Assembly: GCF_014270105.1 (NCBI RefSeq)
Contig: NZ_JACNMF010000004.1
Coordinates: forward strand, 62,001 to 126,000
Length of the DNA stretch: 64,000 nucleotides
Reading direction: 5' to 3'
Source: Hyunsoonleella aquatilis
Lineage (GTDB): Bacteria; Bacteroidota; Bacteroidia; Flavobacteriales; Flavobacteriaceae
The position numbers were made by a program, and so were the translations under genes. Shown here piece by piece: positions 48,138 to 55,397 of this stretch. Numbering within the stretch: the first letter of the stretch is position 1; each line of letters begins with the position of its first letter. The notes under the pieces are model-generated. The model worked only from the letters and a program-made list of their open reading frames with translations, did not search any database and was not told the DNA's origin.

Positions 48138-48469
48138 CTTATCATATTAGAGCACAAATGTTATTCAATTTTACACTTTGGAATGATTTTTTTTAAAATT
48201 TGATATAAATAAGGTACCTACACCTCTCTTTTTCTGAAATAGAGGATTCACTTATATCAAGTACAATGTTCCCCGAAGTATAACTAATTAAATTATTTAA
48301 TAGTTTGCACATAGAATCAAACTCTTTTTATTTAATCCAGATATTATCTCCTCTATTTTATTTTAAGAAGCTCTTTAGCTATTTAGTCATAATCAAACTT
48401 ACCTCAATAACTTATTTTTAAGGTATTTTTATAAACTAATAACCAATACATTCAAAAGAGGTGAATTTT

Positions 48470-48513
48470 TAAAAAACAGAAACCCAACCAACTGTATTAC
48501 ATATGATTGGGTT
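48470..48513 (-). terminator. Terminator of the TauE-end operon
   Basis: On the minus strand AACCCAATCA pairs with TGGTTGGGTT (one imperfect pair), followed by TCTGTTTTTT. It lies about 160 nt after the TauE stop, just beyond the 30-bp repeat. Confidence 0.65.
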
Positions 48514-48521
48514 AATTATTT

Positions 48522-48551
48522 GTGACCCTAATAGGGAAAAGTTCAAACTTT
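48522..48551. repeat. 30-bp repeat, copy 2
   Basis: GTGACCCTAATAGGGAAAAG then TTCAAACTTT; differs from copy 1 (45627-45656) at two adjacent bases (TA for GC). The two copies lie in direct orientation on either side of the sigma factor / serine hydrolase operon, 2.9 kb apart, and both come 8-10 nt before a minus-strand terminator. Confidence 0.75.
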
Positions 48552-48669
48552 TTAGAAGACCTTAAATCACTCCTCAAATTGTAAAATAAAGTCCATATAT
48601 CAATATAAGATTTTGAAGAGATTCTTGACAAATGAATTTACTTTGAACCTAGTATTAAAGGGGCATTTC

Positions 48670-49434
48670 TTAATTATAGAACCATAATTTTACTGAAAGC
48701 GCTATTATGGTAAAAAACAACAATACTTTTATCCACTTATCACCTTTCTTTATAGAAAAATAGCTTCCAAGCCATCCTCCAATTGATGTACCTATAGCCA
48801 GTGTTAGGCCATATTGCCAATTGATAACATTCTTGAACAAAAACAACATGACTACAGCGAGCGTATAAATGAACGCTACAATGACTTTTACACTATTAAT
48901 TTTGGCCAATGGAGCCTGCATCAATCTGTCAAGCACTAGAATAATTATGAATCCTACTCCAGCATGAATAAAGCCTCCATAAACGCCAATGAAAAAGAAT
49001 AGTAGCACCCCAATCCACAAGTCTTTTCCTTGATTATAGGAACGCCCCTTTTGCTTCAATGAAGATCCCAATAAAATGAGAGCCCCAACTACCAACATAA
49101 CAACAGATAAGATCTTGGTGAAAACCTCGCCCTTTATATCAACGGCTAGCCATCCTCCCAGCAGTGCACCCGGTACTGCAGCCAAACCTAAATAAAGACT
49201 ATACTTGGAATCAATTACCCCTGCCTTTTTAAACTTTGCAATTGCAAATACATTTTGCCATAGTATTGCGATACGATTGGTAGCATTAGCAATATTTGGG
49301 GGAAGCCCCATAAAAATCATTACTGGCAGTGTTATCAACGACCCTCCTCCTGCTACTACATTAAGAAAACCAGCTACAACTCCTATGATAGCAAGTAATA
49401 GGCTAGAATATAGATCAAGAGGATAATCGTTCAC
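48670..49434 (-). CDS. TauE/SafE family anion exporter
   Basis: 254 residues, about seven to eight membrane segments. AIIGVVAGFLNVVAGGGSLI near the N-terminus and the repeated GVYGGFIHAGVGFIIIL are the family's two related motifs. Members export sulfite, sulfoacetate or other small organic anions. It is the last gene of the MFS/SDR/SDR series, beginning 6 nt after the SDR stop, so it is translated with alginate monomer genes. Its substrate is unknown; export of an overflow acid or counter-ion is conceivable but not shown. Confidence 0.88.
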   Translation of the reverse strand: MNDYPLDLYSSLLLAIIGVVAGFLNVVAGGGSLITLPVMIFMGLPPNIANATNRIAILWQNVFAIAKFKKAGVIDSKYSLYLGLAAVPGALLGGWLAVDIKGEVFTKILSVVMLVVGALILLGSSLKQKGRSYNQGKDLWIGVLLFFFIGVYGGFIHAGVGFIIILVLDRLMQAPLAKINSVKVIVAFIYTLAVVMLFLFKNVINWQYGLTLAIGTSIGGWLGSYFSIKKGDKWIKVLLFFTIIALSVKLWFYN

Positions 49435-49440
49435 TTTTGT

Positions 49441-50196
49441 TTAGGAAAATGCAAGGCCACCATTTATATCAAGATTATTACCGGTGATAAAGGAGGATTC
49501 TTCGGATGCTAGATAAGCTACTAAATCCGCTATTTCGGATGCTTCTCCTTCCCGTCTAAGTGGCGTATTAGAAGCTACTTTTTTTCGGATTTCATCTTTG
49601 GTAAAATCATCGTGAAATTTGGTTCCGATCAAACCTGGACATACCGCGTTTACCCGAATACCCTTCGGGCCAAGTTCTTTTGCCATTGCCCTGGTAAACG
49701 TCATAACGGCACCTTTAGAGGAGCTGTATAATGAGGAACCTCCTCCACCGCCATCCCTCGCCGCCTGCGAAGACAAATTGATAATTGAGGCCCCTTTACC
49801 CATTAATGACTCGAATGCTTGCATCACAAAAACGGTAGATTTAAAATTAACGTTAAACACTAATTCATAAAACGACTCGTCCAATTCCTGCAATGTTTTT
49901 CGCGCAAAAAGTCCGCCAGCGTTGTTAATAAGAATATCCACCTTACTCCCAAATGCTTGAGTAGTTTTTGACTTAAGCTGTTCTATATCCGAAAGTTTGG
50001 ATACATCTGCTTTTACGGCTATAGCCTCACCTCCTAAAGACAGTATCTCATTGACCGTGTCATTGGCACCGGATTCGGAGTTAAAGTAATTAACCACAAC
50101 CTTCGCACCTTCTTTCGCCAACTTTATTGATATCGCCTTTCCGATATCCCGAGAGCCCCCAGTTACTACCGCTATTTTACCTTTTAATCTACCCAT
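49441..50196 (-). CDS. SDR family oxidoreductase, candidate DEH reductase
   Basis: 251 residues of the classical short-chain dehydrogenase type. Cofactor motif TGGSRDIG (12-19), where the Arg favours NADPH, NNAGG, catalytic Ser in INLSSQAA, and YSSSK with the catalytic Tyr and Lys; the substrate-side motif is VCPGLIGTKF. In flavobacterial alginate loci an SDR at this place reduces 4-deoxy-L-erythro-5-hexoseulose uronate (DEH) to 2-keto-3-deoxygluconate. That assignment rests on context; the sequence alone would also fit a 3-oxoacyl-ACP reductase. A second SDR lies 44 nt upstream. Confidence 0.8.
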   Translation of the reverse strand: MGRLKGKIAVVTGGSRDIGKAISIKLAKEGAKVVVNYFNSESGANDTVNEILSLGGEAIAVKADVSKLSDIEQLKSKTTQAFGSKVDILINNAGGLFARKTLQELDESFYELVFNVNFKSTVFVMQAFESLMGKGASIINLSSQAARDGGGGGSSLYSSSKGAVMTFTRAMAKELGPKGIRVNAVCPGLIGTKFHDDFTKDEIRKKVASNTPLRREGEASEIADLVAYLASEESSFITGNNLDINGGLAFS

Positions 50197-50240
50197 TTGT
50201 ACAGTTTAAAATTCAATTGCAAATGTAAGCTATTTTAAAA

Positions 50241-51005
50241 CTATATGCCCAAGCCTTGTCCTCCTCCAACTTGGACGGTTTCCGCCGTAATAAATGAAGC
50301 GTCCCTGCTCGCCAAGAAGGATACCACACTGGCAACTTCCTGCGGTTGCCCTAGTCTTCCCAACATGATATTGTTCTTCCATGAGGCAAAAACTTCAGGC
50401 TTTGTTGATTTAATTTGGGCGTGAAATGGGGTGTCAATTGTACCAGGGGATACTGCATTAACCCTTATACCATACTCAGCTAAATCTTTGGCCAAAGCCC
50501 TTGTAATGGCATGTACGGCGGCTTTGGAAGTACCATAAATCCCAGCCCCTGGACCGCCGGCATTCCATCCTGCAATTGAAGTGTAATTTATTATAGAAGC
50601 ATTATCACTTTTTTTGAGGAATGGTATTGCCGCTCTTGATGCAAAAAATGTTGAATCTAAATTCAATGCCATCACAAATCTGTAAAACTCTGTAGTCATG
50701 TCTTCAAATCTAGACCTGCCGCCTAAACCACCGGCATTATTAACAAGAACATCTATTTTTCCATATTTCTCACCGATTTTGTTGATGTTTGAAGTCACCT
50801 CTTCTTCATTTGTAACATCAAATCCGTAATATTCCGAGGTGATGCCTTCATTGGTCAATTCTTCAACTTTTTGAGCACCGACCTCATCTTCAATACCGTT
50901 TAAAATTACTGTGTAGCCATCCTTTCCTAAACGCTTAGAAACTTGAAAACCAATTCCTCCTGTCGCACCTGTAACTACTGCTATTTTTTGATTTAAATTA
51001 CTCAT
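50241..51005 (-). CDS. SDR family oxidoreductase, second of the alginate pair
   Basis: 254 residues. TGATGGIG (13-20), NNAGGLG, Ser in NYTSIAGWN, and YGTSK with catalytic Tyr/Lys; C-terminal FITAETVQVGGG. It differs clearly from the neighbouring SDR, for example by Gly instead of Arg in the cofactor loop and by LNGIEDE after the second strand, so the two may differ in NADH/NADPH preference. One of the pair is probably the DEH reductase; the other may act on the same or an epimeric uronate. Located between the MFS gene (37 nt) and the next SDR (44 nt), same strand. Confidence 0.78.
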   Translation of the reverse strand: MSNLNQKIAVVTGATGGIGFQVSKRLGKDGYTVILNGIEDEVGAQKVEELTNEGITSEYYGFDVTNEEEVTSNINKIGEKYGKIDVLVNNAGGLGGRSRFEDMTTEFYRFVMALNLDSTFFASRAAIPFLKKSDNASIINYTSIAGWNAGGPGAGIYGTSKAAVHAITRALAKDLAEYGIRVNAVSPGTIDTPFHAQIKSTKPEVFASWKNNIMLGRLGQPQEVASVVSFLASRDASFITAETVQVGGGQGLGI

Positions 51006-51042
51006 ATTCTTAAATTTTATAACTTGTTTTTATTTTAAAAAT

Positions 51043-52341
51043 TTACTTCTCTCTTAACGGCTCTATTTTAGGGCATAATACCCAAACACTTGCCACTGTA
51101 ATTATGGCCAATGCGGCACCAATAACAAATGCTGGGGTGTAATTACCACCTGATGTAAGCCATGGTACCATAATAGTTAACCCAAATGCACCTAACTTAG
51201 CAGCCATACCGGCAAATCCCGATAATGTACCTACTGTTTTTCCACCGAACAAATCACTAGGCAACGTTTGAACATTACCGATAGCCGTTTGGAAACCAAA
51301 TAAAATAACTGCCATAAATACAACAGCTGTTTCTGGTCCGCCAGGATTTGCCATTGCAAGTAACATCGGCAACATAATTACACATCCAAGTGTGATTACA
51401 AACTTTCGGGTTTTGTTTACTGTCCAGCCTGCCCTAATACGGTTTTGAGCCAATAATCCACCAAACCAAGCTCCCAACATGGCTCCTACATAAGGTACCC
51501 AAGCGTAAAACCCAATAGATTTAACATCCATCCCATAAACCTCGTTTAAGTAAATTGGTATCCAAAAGATAAATAGCCACCAAATTGGGTCAAGAGCCGC
51601 AGAAGCAATAATTACGCCCCAGCTTTCTTTATGAGTTAGCATTTTGCCTGTTTCAGGGTTATAACCTTCATCAAATTCACCATCTCCATCTTTATCTTGG
51701 TTCTGCTGTCCTGTTAAAATATATTTGCGCTCCTCATCCGTTATCCATGGATGTTTTTTAGGTGGAGATTTTACCAAAATCCACCATGGTATAAGCCATA
51801 GCAATCCAGTAATACCAACCAATATAAAAATGTATTTCCATCCGAAATAGACAGATAACAATCCAATTGTAGGAAAAGCGATTATACCTCCAATCGCTGC
51901 TCCTGAATTAAAAAGACCTTGTGCAAATGCCCGTTCTTTGGTAGGAAACCATTCTGCATTTCCTTTTGCGGCTCCCGGCCAATTTCCTGCTTCGGCAATA
52001 CCCAATATGGAACGAAAAATACTAAGACTTACAACACCCCTTGCTAAGGCATGCAATGCAGTGGCAATGGACCAAAATCCAATAGATAATGCGAATCCAA
52101 TTCTTGTTCCTAACTTATCGAAAATTTTACCGAAAATAGCTTGACCAAATGCATATGAAAATATGAATATAGTTGAGATGATAGCATAAATTCCTTTACG
52201 CTCATCCGATGTTTTATCTGGGTATAAATCCTTGGCAATATCAGGCCAAAGCACAGGTAAAGCCTGCCTATCAATATAATTAATCACCGTTGCTAACGCG
52301 ATTAATGTAATCACCCACCATCGTAATCCTTTTATTTTCAT
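51043..52341 (-). CDS. MFS transporter, hexuronate (ACS) type
   Basis: 432 residues from the ATG at 52339-52341 (MKIKGLRWWVITLIALATV); the frame runs further upstream but without coding character. Twelve membrane segments of the anion:cation symporter type: INYIDRQALPVLWP after helix 1, GIAEAGNWPGAAKGNAEWFP in helix 4, GLFNSGAAIGGI in helix 5, and a central loop. Relatives (ExuT-like) import hexuronates with protons. In alginate loci this protein takes unsaturated monouronate or DEH across the inner membrane. It stands upstream of the two SDR genes and about 180 nt after gntR. Confidence 0.9.
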   Translation of the reverse strand: MKIKGLRWWVITLIALATVINYIDRQALPVLWPDIAKDLYPDKTSDERKGIYAIISTIFIFSYAFGQAIFGKIFDKLGTRIGFALSIGFWSIATALHALARGVVSLSIFRSILGIAEAGNWPGAAKGNAEWFPTKERAFAQGLFNSGAAIGGIIAFPTIGLLSVYFGWKYIFILVGITGLLWLIPWWILVKSPPKKHPWITDEERKYILTGQQNQDKDGDGEFDEGYNPETGKMLTHKESWGVIIASAALDPIWWLFIFWIPIYLNEVYGMDVKSIGFYAWVPYVGAMLGAWFGGLLAQNRIRAGWTVNKTRKFVITLGCVIMLPMLLAMANPGGPETAVVFMAVILFGFQTAIGNVQTLPSDLFGGKTVGTLSGFAGMAAKLGAFGLTIMVPWLTSGGNYTPAFVIGAALAIITVASVWVLCPKIEPLREK

Positions 52342-52523
52342 AATGCTCAGTTTATTCAATACGCTCCATGCACAACCAAATGAAGTCATGTTTCTGTACT
52401 GAAATATTATACTTATTTCTTTACAATGAAGAAATCTCAAATGAAGAGTTTCTCCCCTCCTGGTACTAATATTTAAACAAAGTCAAGGCGTGCACTCCCA
52501 ACTTTATCTGATGTATATATTAC

Positions 52524-53225
52524 TTAAGTATTATAACAAAATTGATATAATGCCTTAAAGTGGACTTTCATTTTTTCTTTTGCCAAAGCTGGATCTTGTT
52601 TTTTAATCGCTTCGTAAATATCTGTGTGTTCCTGAATACCCAAAAACGCTTGGTTTTCATCACAAACATGATACTTTTCAAAATTGGTGATAATCTCTGG
52701 CGTAATTGATAACATTAAGGTATTCATGGTACTATTTCCACTTGCCTTTGCGATTGCCAAATGAAACAGCAAATCTTCCTGTACGGCTTCTTTATTGTTC
52801 AACACCTTATCTTCATAGGCGTCAAGCGTCACTTTTATATGCTTTAAATCATCTTCGTTCCTTCTTGAAGCTGCCAAGCTGGCCGTCTTCAATTCCAATA
52901 GAATCCTAGTTTCTACTAATGATTTAAAATCCGGTTCATCCAACCTTAAAATATCCTCAATCATACCATTTAAAGCTATAATCCCAATATTCGCAACAAA
53001 AGTTCCACTTTGAGGAATGGATTTTAAAAGCCCATAAAACTCCAGTTTTTGAATGGCGTCACGAACGTTGCTTCTGGTAACCCCAAACTTTTCGGCCAAC
53101 ATTCTCTCGGACGGCAACTTTTCTCCAGGCTCGAGGTTTTTATAGTTTATTAAATCCCTAATCTTAGCGATTATGGCATTTTGAACTTTGTGATTATCGT
53201 TTAATGTTATTGCTTCTATCTTCAT
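52524..53225 (-). CDS. FadR/GntR-family transcriptional regulator (FCD domain)
   Basis: 233 residues. Winged helix at the N-terminus (YKNLEPGEKLPSERMLAEKF, VTRSNVRDAIQKLEFYGLL), then an all-helical FCD ligand domain (LVETRILLELKTASLAASR, LLFHLAIAKASGN). FCD regulators sense small carboxylates or sugar acids, and here a product of alginate breakdown such as KDG is the likely inducer (inference). TGGT-ACCA operators upstream of this gene and of susC are its probable binding sites, implying autoregulation and control of the uptake genes. Confidence 0.9.
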   Translation of the reverse strand: MKIEAITLNDNHKVQNAIIAKIRDLINYKNLEPGEKLPSERMLAEKFGVTRSNVRDAIQKLEFYGLLKSIPQSGTFVANIGIIALNGMIEDILRLDEPDFKSLVETRILLELKTASLAASRRNEDDLKHIKVTLDAYEDKVLNNKEAVQEDLLFHLAIAKASGNSTMNTLMLSITPEIITNFEKYHVCDENQAFLGIQEHTDIYEAIKKQDPALAKEKMKVHFKALYQFCYNT

Positions 53226-53328
53226 ATACTATATTTATACCTAGAGAAAATTGGCTGTTAAATGTTTTCTATACCACTATCCCTCTAATTATGAATCGGT
53301 TATTTTTTCTGTTTAACCTCATGTTTTA

Positions 53329-53344
53329 TTGGTTGACCAGTTTG
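53329..53344. promoter_or_regulatory. Putative GntR operator, site 1
   Basis: TTGGTTGACCAGTTTG, containing the dyad TGGT-TG-ACCA (53330-53339), about 105 bp upstream of gntR. The site at 62195-62210 upstream of susC matches 15 of 16 bases. Confidence 0.6.
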
Positions 53345-53388
53345 ATAAATTTAATAAAAATGTTGAGAATATCATTTGTTTAGGTCAA

Positions 53389-53419
53389 GTTTTACTGGTT
53401 TGGCCCAAACCAGTAAAAC
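53389..53419. promoter_or_regulatory. Perfect 31-bp palindrome, putative GntR operator, site 2
   Basis: Left arm GTTTTACTGGTTTGG, one central C, right arm CCAAACCAGTAAAAC; 15-bp arms without mismatch, 164 bp upstream of gntR. It has no T run and does not lie right after a stop codon, so an operator is more likely than a terminator. The core ACTGGTTT/AAACCAGT recurs upstream of susC as ACTGGT...ACCAGT. Confidence 0.65.
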
Positions 53420-53465
53420 TAAAACCTCAAACTAACTAAACTAAACATATATTTTTAAGCTCTAA

Positions 53466-54383
53466 CTAATGATTTACTTCTAATTCGTAATACTTAATTC
53501 TTGCAAAAGCCCCTTCATCGGTTGTGGATAAATAATTGCCTGCCTTAAAATAATTTTCAAAAACACCCCACTTTTGGATGTGAATGTCATTATATACCAC
53601 CGACTCATTATCATTTAATACCACTTCCATTCTATTCTTTTCAACCCTTACTTCAAGTTTGAATTTGTCAAAACCAACATATTCCTCAAAATTAAACCCT
53701 TCATCATCTCCCCAGGAATCCGTTTTTAAGATTTCGGTTTCTGAGGCATTCAAATCCTTTAGGACTTTGGTTTTCACCCTTACTTTACCATAGTTCCAAT
53801 AAACTTTCAACATGGGCGGGGCGTTGTTATCATCTTCACCGATAAGATCCCTTTGCGCATCTGTCAATCTTCCATGGATCTGCATTATTATGGTACGATG
53901 GTATTTGCCATCTGCATCTTTTGACACCTCATCCATTTGTAAAACACCCTTCATATTTCCTCCTTGCTCAAAGGTCCAATTTGTATTGTTGCTTCCCGGA
54001 ACCATTTGTTCCCTCAGCTCTGTCCTGGAATAGGATGAATTTGCTGTTGATGCGCCCGGGTACGTATAAAATACTAAGGCGCCATTAATGGAATCATTAT
54101 AAAAAAATGGTTTCAATGTTTCATTAGTTGCATAGTTTAAAATCTCTGGCGGTTTTACCTCCGTGGGATTACCAATCGGCAAGGTTACCTTCCAGTTATT
54201 CAAATCTATATTTGGAAGCTTATAAGTTGTTTCCTCAACAATCTCCTCCTCTTCCTCTTCTTCTTGAACGTCATCAATAATGATTTCATCACTGTTGCTT
54301 TCGCAACAAACAACCATAGTAAACGTGAATATTCCTAGGAATAATACCATCAAATTAATTCTAAACGGCTTTACAATTGTCAT
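53466..54383 (-). CDS. PL7 alginate lyase, surface lipoprotein with poly-Glu linker
   Basis: 305 residues. Lipoprotein-type signal ending MVVCCESN, then an acidic linker with seven Glu in a row (41-47), and a PL7 beta-jelly-roll. The three conserved catalytic-face motifs are present: RTELR (120-124), QIH (168-170) and YFKAGNY (278-284); the last carries the catalytic Tyr, QIH the catalytic His. PL7 enzymes split alginate by beta-elimination; QIH rather than QVH is associated with guluronate-containing substrates. It lies 14 nt after an equally long paralogue, aligned without gaps from the linker end to the motifs. Confidence 0.95.
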   Translation of the reverse strand: MTIVKPFRINLMVLFLGIFTFTMVVCCESNSDEIIIDDVQEEEEEEEIVEETTYKLPNIDLNNWKVTLPIGNPTEVKPPEILNYATNETLKPFFYNDSINGALVFYTYPGASTANSSYSRTELREQMVPGSNNTNWTFEQGGNMKGVLQMDEVSKDADGKYHRTIIMQIHGRLTDAQRDLIGEDDNNAPPMLKVYWNYGKVRVKTKVLKDLNASETEILKTDSWGDDEGFNFEEYVGFDKFKLEVRVEKNRMEVVLNDNESVVYNDIHIQKWGVFENYFKAGNYLSTTDEGAFARIKYYELEVNH

Positions 54384-54397
54384 TTGTTAAATTATAT

Positions 54398-55315
54398 TTA
54401 GTGACTTACTTCTAATTCGTAAAACTTCACTTTTGAATAGGATCCTTCGTCCCTTGACTGAAAATAATTCCCAGCTTTAAAATAGTTCTCAAAAATACCC
54501 CATTTACGAATGTGGATATCCTCATAAACTTTGTATTCATGCCCATTGAGAATTACAACCATTTTACCATCGGACACCTGAACTTCTATAGTGAATTTTC
54601 TAAATCCTACTTCCTGTTGAAAATTAAAACCCTCGTCATTATCCCAGGCCTCCTCATGAAGCAGTGCAGTATCTGAAGCGTTGATATTCTTTAGCACTTT
54701 GGTTTTTACACGCACTTTACCCTTATCCCAATAAATTTTTAGGATTGGCGGTGCATTATTGTCATCTGCGCCAATTAAATCTCTCTGTTCATTAGTTAGG
54801 CGCCCATGGATTTGCAAAATTATGGTTCTGTGGTACTTACCGTCAGAATCTCTTGTTGTCTCCTCCATAGCAATTTTTGCTTTTAAATTCCCACCTTTTT
54901 TAAATGTCCAGTTGACGTTATTATCTCCCGGTACCATCTGTTCTCTAAGTTCAGACCTGGTGTACTTTGTGTTCCTTGTTTTAGAAGCTGTTGGCATTGC
55001 ATGAAATACAATGGAAGCATCGGTAGAATCTAAGTACATGTAAGGTTTCGCTATTTCGTTTGTTGCGAAATTCAATATCTCTGGCGGTTCAATTTCATAA
55101 GGTTTCCCTTTATCATTTGTAACCGGCAAAGTTACTTTCCAATGACTCAAATCAATCTTAGGAAGTTTTACCTTCTTCTTCTTCTTTTTTTTCTTTTTCT
55201 TTTCAACTTTCACATCCGTTTCTGCAACGCTACTCACCTTTTTTTGACAAGTGGCATTAACAGATATAAAACCTATTAAAATTGCTATTAATATTTCTTT
55301 ACGGAAGGGCTTCAT
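54398..55315 (-). CDS. PL7 alginate lyase, exported, with poly-Lys linker
   Basis: 305 residues from the ATG at 55313-55315 (MKPFRKEILIAILIGF); the frame upstream to 55360 covers a hairpin and is not coding. Signal peptide with Cys at 23 (ATCQKK; a weak lipobox), a linker with ten Lys in a row (39-48), then the PL7 domain with RSELR (120-124), QIH (168-170) and YFKAGNY near the C-terminus. Alginate endolyase by family. The length and motif positions equal those of the neighbouring PL7, so both arose by tandem duplication; the charge of the linker is reversed. The gene is the first of the pair after the PKD protein gene, from which a hairpin separates it. Confidence 0.94.
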   Translation of the reverse strand: MKPFRKEILIAILIGFISVNATCQKKVSSVAETDVKVEKKKKKKKKKKVKLPKIDLSHWKVTLPVTNDKGKPYEIEPPEILNFATNEIAKPYMYLDSTDASIVFHAMPTASKTRNTKYTRSELREQMVPGDNNVNWTFKKGGNLKAKIAMEETTRDSDGKYHRTIILQIHGRLTNEQRDLIGADDNNAPPILKIYWDKGKVRVKTKVLKNINASDTALLHEEAWDNDEGFNFQQEVGFRKFTIEVQVSDGKMVVILNGHEYKVYEDIHIRKWGIFENYFKAGNYFQSRDEGSYSKVKFYELEVSH

Positions 55316-55342
55316 TAAAATAGTTTTTATTAAACTGGAATT

Positions 55343-55379
55343 AAAACCACCTAGTCCCATTTAAAGCTTAGGTGGTTTT
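55343..55379. terminator. Hairpin between PKD protein and PL7 genes
   Basis: AAAACCACCTA (55343-55353) and TAGGTGGTTTT (55369-55379) form a perfect 11-bp stem. On the minus strand only four T follow, so it may be a partial terminator that lowers PL7 expression relative to susCD, or an mRNA-end stabiliser after processing. Confidence 0.55.
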
Positions 55380-55397
55380 TGAAATTCAATTGTTTTA

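Larger units (their letters stand above)
48138..48669. other. Intergenic stretch with repeat and terminator, no gene seen
   Basis: 530 bp. It holds the promoter region of the sigma factor operon on the right-to-left strand (not resolved), the 30-bp repeat copy 2 at 48522-48551, and a terminator at 48470-48513 that ends the alginate MFS/SDR/TauE operon. A 17-bp hairpin-like CTCT...AGAG near 48217 is too weak to call. No convincing open frame. Confidence 0.5.

Noticed and set aside
52342-52440. N-terminal extension of the MFS transporter
   Set aside because: The extra 33 residues have no transporter character; RWWVITLIALATV a few residues after the ATG at 52341 is the usual beginning.
52486-52495. 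10-mer AGGCGTGCAC shared with 62096-62105
   Set aside because: Too short to mean much; one copy is part of a terminator loop, the other has no matching flanks.
53389-53419. Perfect palindrome as a transcription terminator
   Set aside because: No T run on either strand, and no gene ends next to it in a matching direction; it lies upstream of gntR and shares its core with the susC region.
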